A stretch of 64,000 bases of DNA, from NCBI GenBank assembly GCA_023101725.1, contig JALJCO010001181.1, positions 248,001 to 312,000 of the forward strand, written 5' to 3'. The stretch is from Atherinomorus stipes (taxonomy: Eukaryota; Chordata; Actinopteri; Atheriniformes; Atherinidae). The position numbers and the translations under genes are program-made. Shown in pieces: positions 1 to 13,626 of this stretch (its first letter is position 1; each line of letters starts with the position of its first letter). Below the pieces are notes generated by a model. It was not told the origin of the DNA, ran no database searches, and saw only the letters and a list, made by a program, of their open reading frames with translations.

Positions 1-1181
1 GGTTGTAGCGGGATGTTACTGACAGGAAATGAACAATCACTTTGTAGCGGCAGAGGGGGAGAATAAAGACAAAAGAACAGAGAAAATAAAAACTTTAACC
101 CATCATTTCTCGGGCAGAGAGACAGAGCAGCCAAATTCCTCCCACGTGACCCCGGCAGCTTGACACTGCAGTAATTACACGCAGGTACACAGCGATCCAA
201 AGAAGTGTCTAAATGATCACTCAGTGACCCTGATTCCTCAAAGTAGAACACTTGGATTGCCGTTGCACCGTCAAGTTTGCAACAAAGATTAGATGCAGCT
301 GACAGGTGTAATCTCACAGTCAAGTTGTAATACTTTGAACTCACATGCAGGACAGCTATGATACAAAGATGAAGGAGGGAGATTAGTGAGTCTAAGAGAG
401 GCTGTGATAGAGAGCAGAACGTCTTATGAGAAGTAGAAGGGACAAGAGGTGAATGGAAAAGAAAGGAGGAAAGATTTGTATAATATAGGAATGGTTGAAT
501 AAAACAAGCTTCTTTTAAAGTATTAAAACACTGTCAGCTTTTTTTGTCAACTGAACATGTTTTCTTTTATTTGTGCATACACAAGTGTGCATTAAATAGT
601 TTTCCCATTTCACTTCACTTTAATTCTGTTTGGGGCCTCTTTGCAAACTGACTTGTAAATTATGCATCATCAATGAGCATCAAGTTTTAGTGATGGGTCT
701 CCTGTTCATAAGTTTACAGCGCAGGAAACATCTGGAGGGTTATGTTTTCTCTTTGGTTATTCAAATCTTTTATTTTCACATCATTTAAATTTAAGCCCAG
801 TATGCAGTAGTGTAATGTATGTGTCTAAGACTCTGTAATAGGATAGTGACGTCAGGCTAATTCAGTGCTAATTACTTACTTGCATGACTCTGACGATAGT
901 CAAGGGATATTTTCATAAGTCAAACCCTGCACTTCCTTAGATCGGGGGCTATTACTAATAATGCTAACAAGCATTCATTCTAATTTAATAAGAAGTTAGA
1001 TAGCAGCTGAATTTAAACAGCAACATATGCAAAACATTCTGTATTTCACGGAAAATTGATATGCTGTACAGCAAAATATGAATGAGCACAATAGTTTCTG
1101 GAAAAATAGGCTTAGAAATTGAAAATTGTATACAAATTTCGTATTAAGCCTGAACGTCTCCCATGAAGTTTCAGGATGTTT
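1..1181. other. No gene seen
   Basis: AT-rich spacer. The only open frames are short and lack family features, splice context or codon signal. No repeat is recognised by eye. Confidence 0.5.
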
Positions 1182-1455
1182 CACACTAAAAACTCCTGGG
1201 TCAAAAAGGGACCAACTAAATTCTGGGTTACTTCAACCCAGAAAATTGGGTCATTTTGTTTGACCCAACTTTCAATGAATATTGAAATATTGAATGTTTG
1301 ACCCAGAAGTTGGATTATATTGACCACAATGTTGGGTTATTTTCACCCAAAAGTTGGGTCAACAACCCAACAATCCAAATGTCTGGGTTGGAATAATCCA
1401 GAAATTAGTTGGTCCCTTTTTAATCCAGCAGTTTGACCCAGGAGTTTTCAGTGTG
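1182..1455. mobile_element. Palindromic MITE-like element, 274 bp
   Basis: The left end CACACTAAAAACTCCTGGGT is mirrored at the right end by an inverted copy (ACCCAGGAGTTTTCAGTGTG). Inside, the GGGACCAACTAA block is also inverted, and TGGGTC/GACCCA words recur throughout. It has no coding capacity. I could not assign a superfamily, and no clear target duplication is visible. Confidence 0.7.
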
Positions 1456-4043
1456 TGTGTATGAGCTTGAAGCTGTGACAGGAAATGGGGCCGAGGGTGG
1501 AGGAAACGGGAGGGGCGGCAGCTCTGGTGGTGAGGGGTTTTGGGGTGAGTCTCTACAGGGCTTTAAATCCCGGCAGGAGATCTGAAGGGAAGCTTTACCA
1601 CTCAAATCTCCTGTCATCCGATTACTGACTGCTCTTTACCTAGGGATCAGTGAAGGAAGGAGGGAGGGTGATGTGGACGGCAGAAGAAGAAGAAGAAGAG
1701 GGTCTTTTACAGTCAGAAGCACAAACAACTTCCCCTCTTCTTTGCAGTTCTCTTAATTCAACAACCACATCTCTGATTCTGCCTTTAAACTGTCATTTAA
1801 GATATTAGAGCAAAAAAAAACAAAGGACAACCTTGTTTTCCTTTAATAAAGGAAGCAAATCTTTGCAACAGAAGCCGAACAGGTGCAGAGCTGTTTGAGT
1901 TTTGGCCTTGTGGACAGATTACAGCTGCCACGCCTGAGGCAACAATCCTCTTTGGCAGCTTGCTTGCAATGCAAAGATCACCTTCAAGAAGGCAAGGCAA
2001 TCACTAGATGCAGTTTTTAAAAAGAAAATGCATCAAATCTGTGCTTTGAGGTGTATTTCCCAAGTATTAGAGTCTTGGCTGAAGAATGTCCACATTGGAG
2101 TCGCCTTTACCTAAAAAAAATCAATAGCAATCCAAAAGAAATGCAGCTGCATTTCATTGATTTAAAGAGGTAGCTATTTTTTTTTAAAAGAATCAAGTCA
2201 TATCCATAATGTAGATGTTGTCTATAAATTGTTTTGTCTGCAAAAGTTCATTTTTTGTTTCACAGCTAAAAAGTAAAAATCCACTTGTCTCACAACGACG
2301 CAGCCTTGAAGTAGATCCCAACTTTATCCAATGTCAGAGGAAGCACTTGCAGGGAGGCATAAAAGTAGAAAACCCACCTTTTTCCACGTACAACGCGGAA
2401 CCTTTATTCTCTCTTGCACCTGTGCAGCTCCTGGACCCAGACACCTCTGGCTCTCTGCTCCCCTCTCAGCTCCTCTTGGATCTCCAATCCCGGGTTGCAC
2501 AACCTGCTCGCTGGCTCCTCTGATGATCTCCCCCGTCAGACTGCAGGTGTAGCTTTACTTGTGAAAACACTCTCTCTTTCTCCCTCCCTTCCTCCACAGT
2601 GAAGAACAGATGAGGATTGGAGGGGATGAAGGAGATAAGGGATGAAGGGATAAAGCTCAAAGATGGAAACAGAGAGGGAAGGAGCGAGACGGAGAGAAAC
2701 AGGGCGAGAGGAGAGTCAGGTAAACTGATTGGGAGGAGGAAAATCAGGTTATGAGGTCAAATGACAAGAGCAGGTGAAGAAGTGAAAGAAGATGGCAGGA
2801 AGAAAATGGAAACAGGTGGATGGGAAATGGGAGAGTCTGCGTTAACCATGGGAGTTACACCTGTTTGTTCCAGAGGAGGAAAAGTTTCCCAAAGTTAGAT
2901 TTATTCCATCTGAATAGCGGGAACATTTTATCATAAACAAAAGGAAAGACAAAATAAACACTCCAGTGAATTTTTGTCAACCATCAAATCTTTGCAGATA
3001 CTGGTCTTTGCATTTAAAAAAAAAAAAAAAATCAGGATGGGGGGCAATAGGATGGATGGTTGGTAGCGGAGGTTGACAGGGGGAATTGGTTTGGCAGAGC
3101 TAATAAGCTGAGCCTGCTTAATCGGAGTTTAATGGGATATCCGGGGACAGGCAATCTCGTTAGGGAATTAGAGCAGGTTAGGTTAAACGTGCGTCACACC
3201 TGATACAAAGCAAAGGTTGGGAAGAAGGATGGATCAAAAGTCAAACGCAGCATTGTGCCTCAAAATAGGAGGTGAACATTTTTGTGAAGCTTGGCAGCCC
3301 CCCCAAAACTTAAAGAGGTACAAAAACATTGCAAAGAAAGAGCGAGTTGAAGCCGTAGAGGCTCTAAATCTGATCTCCAGATGCATCTTGCTTCTCAGGA
3401 TCCCAATCCTGGGTCTGAGGACCCCCTGCTCTGATGGTTTAGATGTATTCCTGCTCTAGCACGTCATTCAAAGGTTTGCACAGCTCAATACACTTACACA
3501 TAGTAATGACCCATTCTTTTCAATCAGATTAAACGTGCAGCACTGGCGGGTCTGAATATCAAAATTTGGTCCTCGTTAATGAAATTCTAAAATTAAAAGA
3601 GGGAGGAGCAGGAGATCACATGGTAGAAGCAGACAGAGCGAGAAGGGAGGTTTGGGCTGGGCCCTGATATGAAGCAGCTCAGGTATTGGTCTCCCAAGAG
3701 AGATGATCCCGTTTGGTCCACCCCTTTGACATCCTGTAATCTGACTTGCAGCATCAGAGGGGATTGCCATACTTTCTTCCAGGAAAAGTGGGTGGTGGGG
3801 GAATTTCAAACTAATGATAATTAGATCACCTGTCTTTATTAAGGAGGGGTGATACCAGTCAGGATCAGGAGCTTGGTCTCCCACTCAACAACACTGCAAG
3901 TAAATGAGGAAGGTTGGCATCCGGGTCTCCACATGAAATGGGATTTCCTGCTAATGCTCCTTTGGCAAAAGACTTGTCTGTTTGCTGGATATTTTACTCA
4001 TGATGCATTAAAGGAAGCTTGAATGTGCTAGATGATCTAATGG
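1456..4043. other. No gene seen
   Basis: Spacer with short purine-rich runs (about 1675-1705 and 2640-2830) and a pyrimidine-rich stretch (about 2570-2600). Overlapping short frames at 2215-2660 on both strands show no recognisable domain. Confidence 0.5.
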
Positions 4044-4254
4044 AGTGTTTCTCAGTTTCAGTCCTCAAGTACGCTGCCCTGCACGCTCTAAATCTTTTTA
4101 CACTTCAACACCCCTGGCTGAAATAAATGGCTCATTAGCAGGCTCAGCAAAGAACTTGATGAGGAGATCCATGAATCTGACTCAGGTGTGTTGGAGCAGG
4201 AAAACATCAAAAACAGTCAGAGCAATGCTACCTGAGATCTGGAATTGAGAAACT
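4044..4254. mobile_element. Palindromic MITE-like repeat of a common fish type
   Basis: It begins AGTGTTTCTCAGTTTCAGTC and ends with the inverted counterpart (GGAATTGAGAAACTGAT). Internal blocks read GGCTCATTAGCAGG and CAGGTGTGTTGGAGCAGG. I recognise the layout as a widely dispersed non-coding fish palindromic repeat. This copy has diverged from a perfect palindrome. Confidence 0.6.
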
Positions 4255-4792
4255 GATGTAAAGTATTTAAAATACACCAAATACAGTTTTTTCTAACATC
4301 CCATTCATCATGTTCAGCAGGGTGTCTTGAACCATGACAGAAATATTGCTGTGCATGATTAAAACAGCATACTGAAGGGATCAGACATTGTTTGAAGATG
4401 ATTCTGGTTCTAATTTTCAGCAGCTTTGTGACCACAAGCAACTCTTTGCAGATTACAGTAAACCACTTAATCTGATAATTGGAAAATATCAGTGGAGCTT
4501 TGACAGACATCCAGGGGTAAAGTTCTGAAATGATGTACACAAGATACTGTATTCACATGTCCTATTACAGGTAGAGCTGAGCCACAACCAAAGCTGCCAA
4601 TTCATTGGTCAGTCTATGTTTCTGCCTTCATCTATGGTCAAAAACTGTAAAGAATGATTGAAACAACAAGATTACAGGAGGTTTTTTCACATCTGACCCA
4701 GATATCTTCATCTACATACTGTATAAAAGAGAAATGTGTCAAAGTGACAGTAGATATTGAAAGACAGTTTGTGATTGTGAGGTTTATATGGT

Positions 4793-4941
4793 ACACTCTC
4801 AAAAATAGAGCGACGAGACAGGAACATTTCTGTACCTGGACCAGGACTGAAGGGTACAGAAATGTCTTTCAAAAAGGAACACCCCCAGCGACAAGCTTTG
4901 TACCTTTTTAAGTACAAATTGGTACCTCTATTATTGAGTGT
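4793..4941. mobile_element. Short MITE with ACACTCT termini
   Basis: The left end ACACTCTCAAAAATAGA and right end TCTATTATTGAGTGT are imperfect inverted repeats. The interior contains inverted GTACC/GGTAC words and TTTGTACCTTTTTAAGTACAAA. It is about 149 bp long and non-coding. Confidence 0.6.
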
Positions 4942-7900
4942 GTAAGAAGCCAATGAAATTCCAGGCAGTTACTAACATCCAGAAGGGGTCTCTAAGGAGC
5001 TTTTCCCTATGAGATGAGGAGTTACAGACATTTCCAGGTGTGAAAGGCTGGACTGGATCCAGAACACAATGAAGGCATGTTGACCAGCTGACTGGGGAAC
5101 ACCTATCTGCCCCCTGGTCGAGAATAAGATAAGCGGTCTCTTCCTAAAGCCATGACTGTTTTCTAAACCTGACCATATGATGCACACTTTTTAGATGTTC
5201 TACATGTCATAAAGTGGCAAAACTGTTTTATTGTTTTTTTTTTTGTGTTATTAACTGAAAGTGGAAAAATTGGTCCAAGCTTGAGGTTGAAATTGGCCCC
5301 ATGACTGAAAGCATTGGGCAAAAATGACACCTTCCACTCCCTCTAACAGGACTGAGTGACTTTTGCTGTATTTTCCTCTTGCCAACTGTTGAACTAGGAG
5401 TTAAAGGGGTGATATTATGTGCAGCGGTTGTCAAAGGGGCATGGATCCAAACAGCTTTATGGGAGGCTCAGTGGATATGAAGGAATGTTATATTAGTAAT
5501 TGAATAAGTAATCAAAATGAGATTGTATAGGGTTCTCAATGTGTGAGATTATGAGAATGATAATTATAAGAATAATTTGTGAGAATTCCTTATAAGCATC
5601 TGAGAACTGAAGGGGCATCTGTAGGGGGAGTGAATGTTATTCCTATTTTTTATCAATTCTTGATGTTGAAACCTTGTGGTAATATCTATAATACTTATAG
5701 GTAATAATAATAACCAATTTGGCTGTTTTGATTGGACTATGTGTTGGTCATATATGAAACTTGAAGGAATTATACAATAGTTACTGAGACCTATGCAAGG
5801 AAATTAAGCTGTGGGTAAAAATATAAATTAATTGATGCATCACAATATTTCCCTGTGCCATTCAGTATTGATATGGCAAATCCTCTGAATCCATTCACCT
5901 CCTGACCTGGGAGGCGTTGTGCAGGTTAATTACATTGTATTGACAGAGGCAGCGTGATATTAACAAAATGGCAACTACTTTTATTTTTGGATGTTATATT
6001 ACTCAAAAATTGGAGGTGACAAGCTACATATGTTCACATGGGCATGAAAGTAAATATTTATAAAATTGACAACATTTTCTTCTTTTAACTGAATCAATAC
6101 TGAAACATTTAAATCAATATTGAACTGAATCAATATTGAACCCAACCCAAAGAATTGGAATCAAATTGAATCATTAGGTTCTTAAAGGCCTCCTTCCACT
6201 GAAAACCCGTTTAACTTGCTCCTTCTGAAATACGGAGGGTTTCCCCTTGTTTACTTACACATGCTGACTTGCTAGCATTGCGTTCCCCCCAGTCGGCTGT
6301 GCTTTCTCATCAGAGAAACAATACGAAGAAAAGAGCGAATCGGGAACAGCCTCGCACTTCTACGTCACATTGCAAATAGCGTATCCCACGTGGGGTTTAT
6401 ATCTGTCCATTGGAAGGCAGGTAACCCTCCACTACAAACTAGAAGTAAAGACTGCACGACTGTAGCTTCGGAGTTGAGAAGCTAATTAGCTAACTGTTTG
6501 TTAGCATGGCGGAACAAACTTGTTTGTCGGCTCTATTTCTTGTCTGTAACGAAATAAGAGCGGAGGGCGGAGCTTCCTTCATACACTGATGGGAGCCAGC
6601 CAATCAGACGGAAATTCATGAGAAGGACCCGGAAAAGCTGCCGTTGGACCACAAGCCTCTCTTCCAGTATACAAACACAGCTGGATACAAAGATACCAGA
6701 AGGTTTTTTTTTAAACAGAAACGATGCAGAATGCATTCAATAATGATGGAGAACACAGAAATATTAATGAAATGACCATGGAAGTACAAATTTAACAATA
6801 CCCAGCCCTAAATGAAGTTCAAGATGGAAGATGCTTTAGGTATTTAATTTTAAGGCCCTTTTAGGCCCTTGACCTTGAGCGTTTCAGTAATTCATGAAGG
6901 TTATTTTTATTTTTTTTTATTTATGTACTTATTTCGTCAGAAGATGCACATTTCTTCAGCTTATATTTAGCAAACGGAAGCACTGGATTTGTATATTTTA
7001 AAACCTTATCTTGTGAAATGTTTGCATGAAATGCAACTCTGTGCTATTTTAGATCACACAGACTATTTCCATCATTTTCCTCGAGATGATCAGATTCAGA
7101 AAGAAGTCATGTTGTCCCAAAAGATGTGAAGTTGACACTGGAGATTATCCCAGAACAACTGATCTGCTAAAAATTTGGGTTTCAGTCTGTGGGCTTGTAT
7201 CTGCATGTGGAGGAAGCCTTTTGTTTAGACATTGAATTTGTGCAGGCAAGTCAATACATGGGAATAGCTTAGACTAGTTAGGGAAACTAATTTTTCTTAA
7301 GAAATGACAGTTTCAGCAGGATTGGACACCTTGAGAATTGCAAGGATAGCAGCATTTGCTCAGCAAGTAGCTCAGTGTTTGCACGTTAGAGCACTTTCAA
7401 GTGGAAATCTGAAGTCATGAGATCAGCTTAACTGTCTTGTTGACATTGTTCCAACTGGTTGTTCGTCTGCTTAAGACGTTGAATTACTTCTGAAATGTTT
7501 ACATCCTTGCTCAGCTACTGTTAATGAAGTCTAGTTTCCACAGTCCAACCCAGACTATGGTTTCCTCTAACAAAGACTTTTGGCTTCACTTCCATCACTG
7601 TGCTGTTTTTAGGAACTGATGCAATGGATTTTGGCTAAGATCTAGTGACATCATCACCAACATCAGAGTTAAAGAAGTTGTTGGCCCCATAAACTCACAT
7701 TACAATGTTTATTTTTAACCGTATCAACCTATCAAAGCTTTATTGACATGGCAATTTCTATACAGATTATTCATATTTTAAAATTGTCTATCGCTAACAC
7801 TGGGCTCACGCCAAATGTTTTTCACAATCTCACACTAAAAACTGAAAGTCTTTAAGTAAATCTGTGTAGTTTTACTAGCGACATGGCGTGCTCCTGCGGT

Positions 7901-8489
7901 CAAAAAATGACAAGAAAAACCTGTCATACACAAGAACTCAAACTCCAAACGTCTGGATGAGAATTCAGGAGCTCACTTTTGCATTAAATATAGTTATACA
8001 TAGCATTCCTGCAGCTAGCTACATTGCTAGCTGCAGACTAGATAAGTAGCTGTGTTCCTTATCTTATTAGTGCACGCTGAGTAAACAGCCAGAACATAAT
8101 CTAATATCTGCCTTCATTTTGACATCTCATTTCACATATTAAAGCTCTGCTAAAATGTAGCTTAAAACCTTATATTTCACTCTTTTTTTTTCTGAAATAT
8201 CAATCAATGCTGAATCTTTGATGAAGTGTGTGCATCGTCATGTAATTAATTAATGAGTCTGGACAATGTGTCAGTGATGGTTTTAGTCTGCCAAAATATA
8301 TAATGCAAACAGGAAATGAATATGTGTGACTTTTTATTCTCTTGTATTGTATTAGGGACTAAAATTAGGTTCAAAAGTCCAGAGAATAAATCTGTCTGAA
8401 TTTAGCCTTTTAATTTTGTCATTCACCTTAATTCAAGTGGTGATCATTTTCTGTATTTTTCCTTTCTCTGATCATTTTTGGTAACATAT
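4942..8489. other. No gene seen; probably old repeat debris
   Basis: AT-rich spacer. A more GC-rich patch at about 6190-6660 (TTCCACTGAAAACCC to AGCCAATCAGACGG) has the look of a degraded non-autonomous transposon with a promoter-like end, but I could not delimit its termini. No coding exon is recognised. Confidence 0.45.
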
Positions 8490-8497
8490 GTTTCAAG

Positions 8498-9133
8498 TAG
8501 TGATGGGCAATACCAACATTTTTCCTGTTGATACGATATGAGTAGTTTATGGTACGTTTTCATCAATATTGATACCAGTACATTTTAACACATGATTGTA
8601 CAGTTTGCATTCATGTCTTAAATGCAAGGGCAATATTTAATATAAGTAAAACTACTGGGAAAAATGCTTTTAAAGCAATAATAAAGTATATTTATTACTA
8701 AATTAAACAAAAATAAGATTAAAAACTTCTTTCAATTATTAAAAAACTTACTTAGATTATTCAAGTTAGATTATTTAAATTTCTTAAGTGGGAAATGTTC
8801 AAATATAAAATGTAATAGTAATACTATAAACATACCAAAACATAATATGCAATAACCTGCATCAAACCACAGAGAAATAACAAAACATCTTCATCATCAC
8901 TAACAGAAGCAGCATCATCATTACAGAACATCTAATAGGCTTCCATGATCATGTGACACAGAAGCTAGAATCTGGTTTCACATATACTTTCATTGCCTAA
9001 AACTCTCAGAAGTGAAAACAAGTTGCATGTTTTGTATCTGTGCAGTGATATCTCGACATTCAAAATAGCATTGAATCCAATACCTTGTCTGACCGGTATC
9101 AAAGTATCAACTTCATTGATATGCCCATCCCTA
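8498..9133. mobile_element. hAT-like non-autonomous element with 8-bp target duplication
   Basis: The left end TAGTGATGGGCAATACC pairs with the right end ATATGCCCATCCCTA as imperfect inverted repeats. It is flanked by GTTTCAAG (8490-8497) and GTATCAAG (9134-9141), which match at 7 of 8 bases as expected for an ageing hAT target duplication. The 636-bp interior is AT-rich and non-coding. Confidence 0.75.
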
Positions 9134-9141
9134 GTATCAAG

Positions 9142-12100
9142 CTCTAAGATAACACAGATATAATATCATGGTGTAAATATACAGAAAATATATCAATACC
9201 ATTATAACATACACCATGGATATTACATCAAAGGGGTTCTGGGTTTGGACCTGTTCGCTGGTGCCTTCCTGTGTGGAGCACTTTGTCCTTTTTTTGTAGC
9301 CTCCAGATGTGTTCCGCTCTGGTTTAAAATGCCTTTTTTCCTGGAAAAGGTGCAGTGGCAGACCACTGGGGAGTGTTTCAGTCCAGCTCATTGCAAAGGT
9401 TCAACACTTATAAGTGTTGACAGTACAACCCTAATGCTGTCAGATGGATTGCCTAAAAAGCTGTGAGTGAGACGACATCAGCACCTTCTGAAAAGTTCAT
9501 TATTTTCAAATAAAGAGCACCTGAAGCAGTGAAAAAAATTAAAAAATGTTTTTTGAAGCACCTGCTTCCGTACCCTTTCTCAATCCACCTGAAAAAGCCA
9601 GTGGCTCTCAGGAAAAGGCCGTATTCAGCCTCATGTTTAAAGCTTTTAAATCTGTTAACTGTGATGGAATACAAATAAAGGCCCAGTGAGGTTCTGTTGT
9701 GAATTATGAAATGCCGTACTCTAATCATGCATTCTTCACAGCAACATGTTTGATAAAACCTGGTTGAAACTGGCAAAAAAGAGTAGGCTCAGATTCATTG
9801 CTTGAATTGTTGACAGGTCTGTTACATAGTGTGAGCTGGGAGGTGCTGTGCTCCATATCTCCCTCTCTAAGTCTCAGGCTGTAATCCGGGCTAATGAAGT
9901 GTGACAGAAGAGGGCTAGCTGACTTCCTGGTATCTCCCTGTTGTAACGAGCTCAGGAGTAAAACCCTGCACTCAAACTCGCTCGGCTTTTGGCTTCTTCA
10001 TTCAGAGATGCACTTTGAGAAGATAGAGAGAGGATGAGATGACAGAAGAATGAAAGTAGGTCTGAAAGTGGATCAGAAACATGGATTTAGATTTGTTTTG
10101 TCTGATGAACAATTAAAATTTCTGGGCACATAAGAAAAGGGAAATTAAGATAAACTGTGACAATAAATTGTAAAAAGACAGAATTGTTGTTATGGTAAGG
10201 GATAGGTGGTATGGTTTTATTAGCAGAGACCTTTTTAGTCCTCATATTCTACTGAAAAACATCAAATGTGATTAAAATGGACTGAGTTGTGATTCATTTT
10301 AGGTAATATATTATTCTAATATTTCCAATTATTCGATAACTCTAATTCTTTTAAGTTTAAGAAATATCGTATTATTAAAGTTGCAATCAAAAAGAAAATC
10401 AAACGAAGATAAATTGCAATTACAGACAACATTTAATTGTATGATATGCTGGAATTGCAAACGAGTCATTTTTAGAAGTGCATTTTTAGTCATTTTTTGT
10501 TGAGCACATGAGAATAATTATAAGACTTTTAAAGTTTTGTTTTTATTCTCCAGGAAGTTTAAAAGAAACTTTCAAAAATTGTATTCTGACCTAAAACCCT
10601 GGTTTTTTATCCTCAGGAGTTTAATACACAGTAATACTAATAATGAGGGAATAATTTAAAAAGACTTGTTTAATCGTTCATGAAGGCAATTCCTTTGCTT
10701 TTTACAAAAAACTGAAAAACTTTGGTTTTGGCAGCAGGAAGAAATATCAGTTAGAAAGGTTTTTTTTTTTCTAATTCTGCTCTCTTTAATTGAAGGCTGC
10801 AGACTTCCATGTTGATTGCTGGTTTCTTGTATTTGCAGCCCCATCTGCTGGACAACATCAACAGTGCTACATCAAGAGCTAACTTTTTTTGCTAGGAGTA
10901 CAGTGGTCCCCAACTTAATTTTTTGGGAAAGCAAGCAGAAAATTTGGAGTGCGCATGAAAAACCTTGCAATTTTCTGTCATTTTTTTCTGATTTGTGGCA
11001 TGACATAAAAAAAATTACAGAAAGATTGGAAGCACATGCTTTACAGTAAATACAAGATTGCTGCAAGCGTTGTAACAGAAATAACTTATGGTTGGTACAA
11101 GCTAATTGCTTCATGCCTAATTTAGTACCACCAAACCACTGTATGGACAGCTATGGACCATGACTGGTCTTGATTCTGACTTTTCTTCGTCATCATCTGC
11201 CCCCTTATCCTCTTTTCTGCTTGATGGCTGCTTATTCCAGGATGGCAGAGAGCTGCGTCCCTTGGCTGCACTTCACAAGCCTCCAAATTAATTTTCCATC
11301 CATATCAAACCCTCCTCCTCTCCTAGATCCCGGCCTTACTTCAGCATGCTTCACCCTCCTTAGTCTCTGAACTTCAGGCTCTCTGACATTACCCAGCTCT
11401 CCACTCCCTACATCAGACTCTTAAGCGCTGTAGCATCCACCCCCTTGAATGCTCTACTCTGTAATACTCACAGCTCTTCATCCCTGAACATATTTTAGAA
11501 AGCACCTGAAAAAAAGAAAAGCTAAAAACAGAATTATGAAATAAGTCTTTTTTGTTATTCGTCAAAAAAATACTAACATTCCTGTTTAGGCTACATGGAG
11601 ATGAGTTAAAGACAAAGACAAAAACACTTTTAAACTATTTTAAAAGATGAAAACACAAAAAAGGCAAACTTGGGGAAAAATATTTAAATTTCTGTTCTGC
11701 TGTTAATAGAGCTATACCTGTTTCTGCACATTTTTTTTCATAAGGTGGGGAGAACAGTAAGCCCAGCCCTTAACTGTTTTTCCCAGTGAGAAACGCTCCT
11801 ACTTTCTCTTACTCAGGTTCAAAAATGTGCAGGTTGGCAGAATCAGGTGTGGCTCCTCAACAAAAGGAGAAAGGGAATTTATAAAAAAGAAAAAAATATA
11901 GAACAGTCAGAAATAAGGATTTGATAATAATGACATTGGGTGAATGTTACCAGCTAAACATCCTCATATTCACCAATTACAATATGCAATATGCAAATGG
12001 ATGCTATCTGTCAAATAAAACCAGAAACACCATGCTTTAATGCCTGAACAGTAAGACAGCGAAAAGGGATGTTAATATAATATAAAACCAAAAAATGATT

Positions 12101-13240
12101 GAAAAGTTTCCGCTTTTTCTTTTGAATATGATTTTGATTAAAATAATAATAAAAAAGGTCTGGAGCATGATAGCTGCATTTTCATAAGTTTTAGTCCTGG
12201 TAAGGATGTCAATCAGTCGTGCAGAGAGCTCGAAGAGAGAGAGACAAACACATTATTTTGCAGAGCATCACTTATACACATAGATAAGAAGAATCAACTC
12301 ATTTGCACAAATTCGAAGGACAAATGTGGGAACATAGTCACAACATGGATTTATCCAGCAACAGTGCAAAAGCATTGAGGACACAATCAAAGACAAAAAA
12401 ATCCTGAAATCCTGAAAAATCACAAATTCTCCTCACAGTATGTTTATTACATGTCCAACGAGCCTGTACGTATGCAGAGTATGCAGAGTCCCACAGCTAC
12501 ACAGTTATATTGCATGTGACCAGTGGATGATGCTGTTAACATGATTTCTGCAAACAGAAAAAAAAAAGATGCCACTCAGACAGAATGTTTGGTTGCCACA
12601 GACACGTGATGCTGACAGATAGATTCAAGCCTCCTCATTGACATGTGGGCTTATAAACCCGTTCAACACGGATTCAAGGTTCCACTTGAGGACCGCACCT
12701 TTCTGATTTCCTGCAGCAAACGCTTCACCAAGAAGTTGCTCCTGGTCGCACAGTTTTATTACAATCTTAACACAGTTAGTTTTTGTATACTGACAAAATA
12801 AAGGCCTTTAATATTTAATCCCACAAACAGACAAGAATGAATACATCAGTAGATGAAAATAGTGCTTTTATCTTTCTTCTGGGCTTCAATGAAAACTAAA
12901 CAGCCTAGTTTTGCTGCCATTCATTTTACAGAGGATGGCTGATAAAATCTGAACAGGCAAAACAACACAATTGATTCTATATGGATTCCCAGGTTGAGTT
13001 GTTGCTGTATTCATGTTCATAGTGAACAGACCTTGTACGACCTTGTAATTTCTTATTAACATTTAATAAGAAAATGTAATGCTATCTTCTTTTACGGTAT
13101 GCTGATTTTCATCAACCAAACAAGAAGTTCATGAAAAGAAAACTATAGTGTCGTCAGTAGATTACAGCTACTTCCAATCTTCATTCTGTGACTGTAACAT
13201 TTTAAATCTGCTTGTGTCCTGGTTTATCACAAATGAATGA
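9142..13240. other. No gene seen
   Basis: AT-rich spacer downstream of the lectin gene. The largest open frame (about 107 codons on the minus strand near 9.5-9.8 kb) has no recognisable domain. Exons of an unknown gene cannot be excluded. Confidence 0.45.
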
Positions 13241-13242
13241 GG

Positions 13243-13248
13243 ATTTTA
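13243..13248 (-). terminator. Candidate polyadenylation signal of the lectin gene
   Basis: TTTATT on the plus strand reads AATAAA on the gene strand, about 200 bases beyond the stop. Other copies occur farther on (for example near 12752), so the site actually used is uncertain. Confidence 0.4.
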
Positions 13249-13445
13249 TTATACTTGAGCAAAAGTGTAGAGGCTGAACCAAAGTGTGCGAGTCATGAAA
13301 GATCATAATTCAGGTTATAGCAGAAACTGTCCTGGTAAACGTCGGTCTTCTCAACCTCTCAGACTGAAAAAGAAAGACAAACAGAGTGACACTGCCAGAC
13401 CGGTAAAACGCCTTGTTGTCAGGTGATAGCAGCGCTGCTGACGCC

Positions 13446-13626
13446 TCATTGTGACGGAGCGGTGCTGGGTGCAGGATCCATGCTTTTCTCACAGATGAAT
13501 GGCAATTGCATGGAACAGGGGGCGTCGTACCAGCTCTTTATCGCCACGCGCTCCAACACCTCGGTTTTCACTATGTAGCCACAGTCCTCGTTAATGTGGT
13601 TGTTGGGCTCACCAACCTCCCAGAAA
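13446..13626 (-). CDS. C-type lectin exon 6 (end of lectin domain, stop)
   Basis: The acceptor TACTGTAG precedes 13626. The exon restores a Gly codon with the GG left by exon 5, then encodes FWEVGEPNNHINEDCGYI, WYDAPC and LPFICEK, a 12-residue Ser/Pro-rich tail and TGA. EPN predicts mannose/fucose-type specificity. Tyr268 takes the place of the usual calcium-binding Asn. Confidence 0.92.

Noticed and set aside
9453..9776. A 107-codon minus-strand frame
   Set aside because: No domain, no splice or promoter context, and composition like the spacer.
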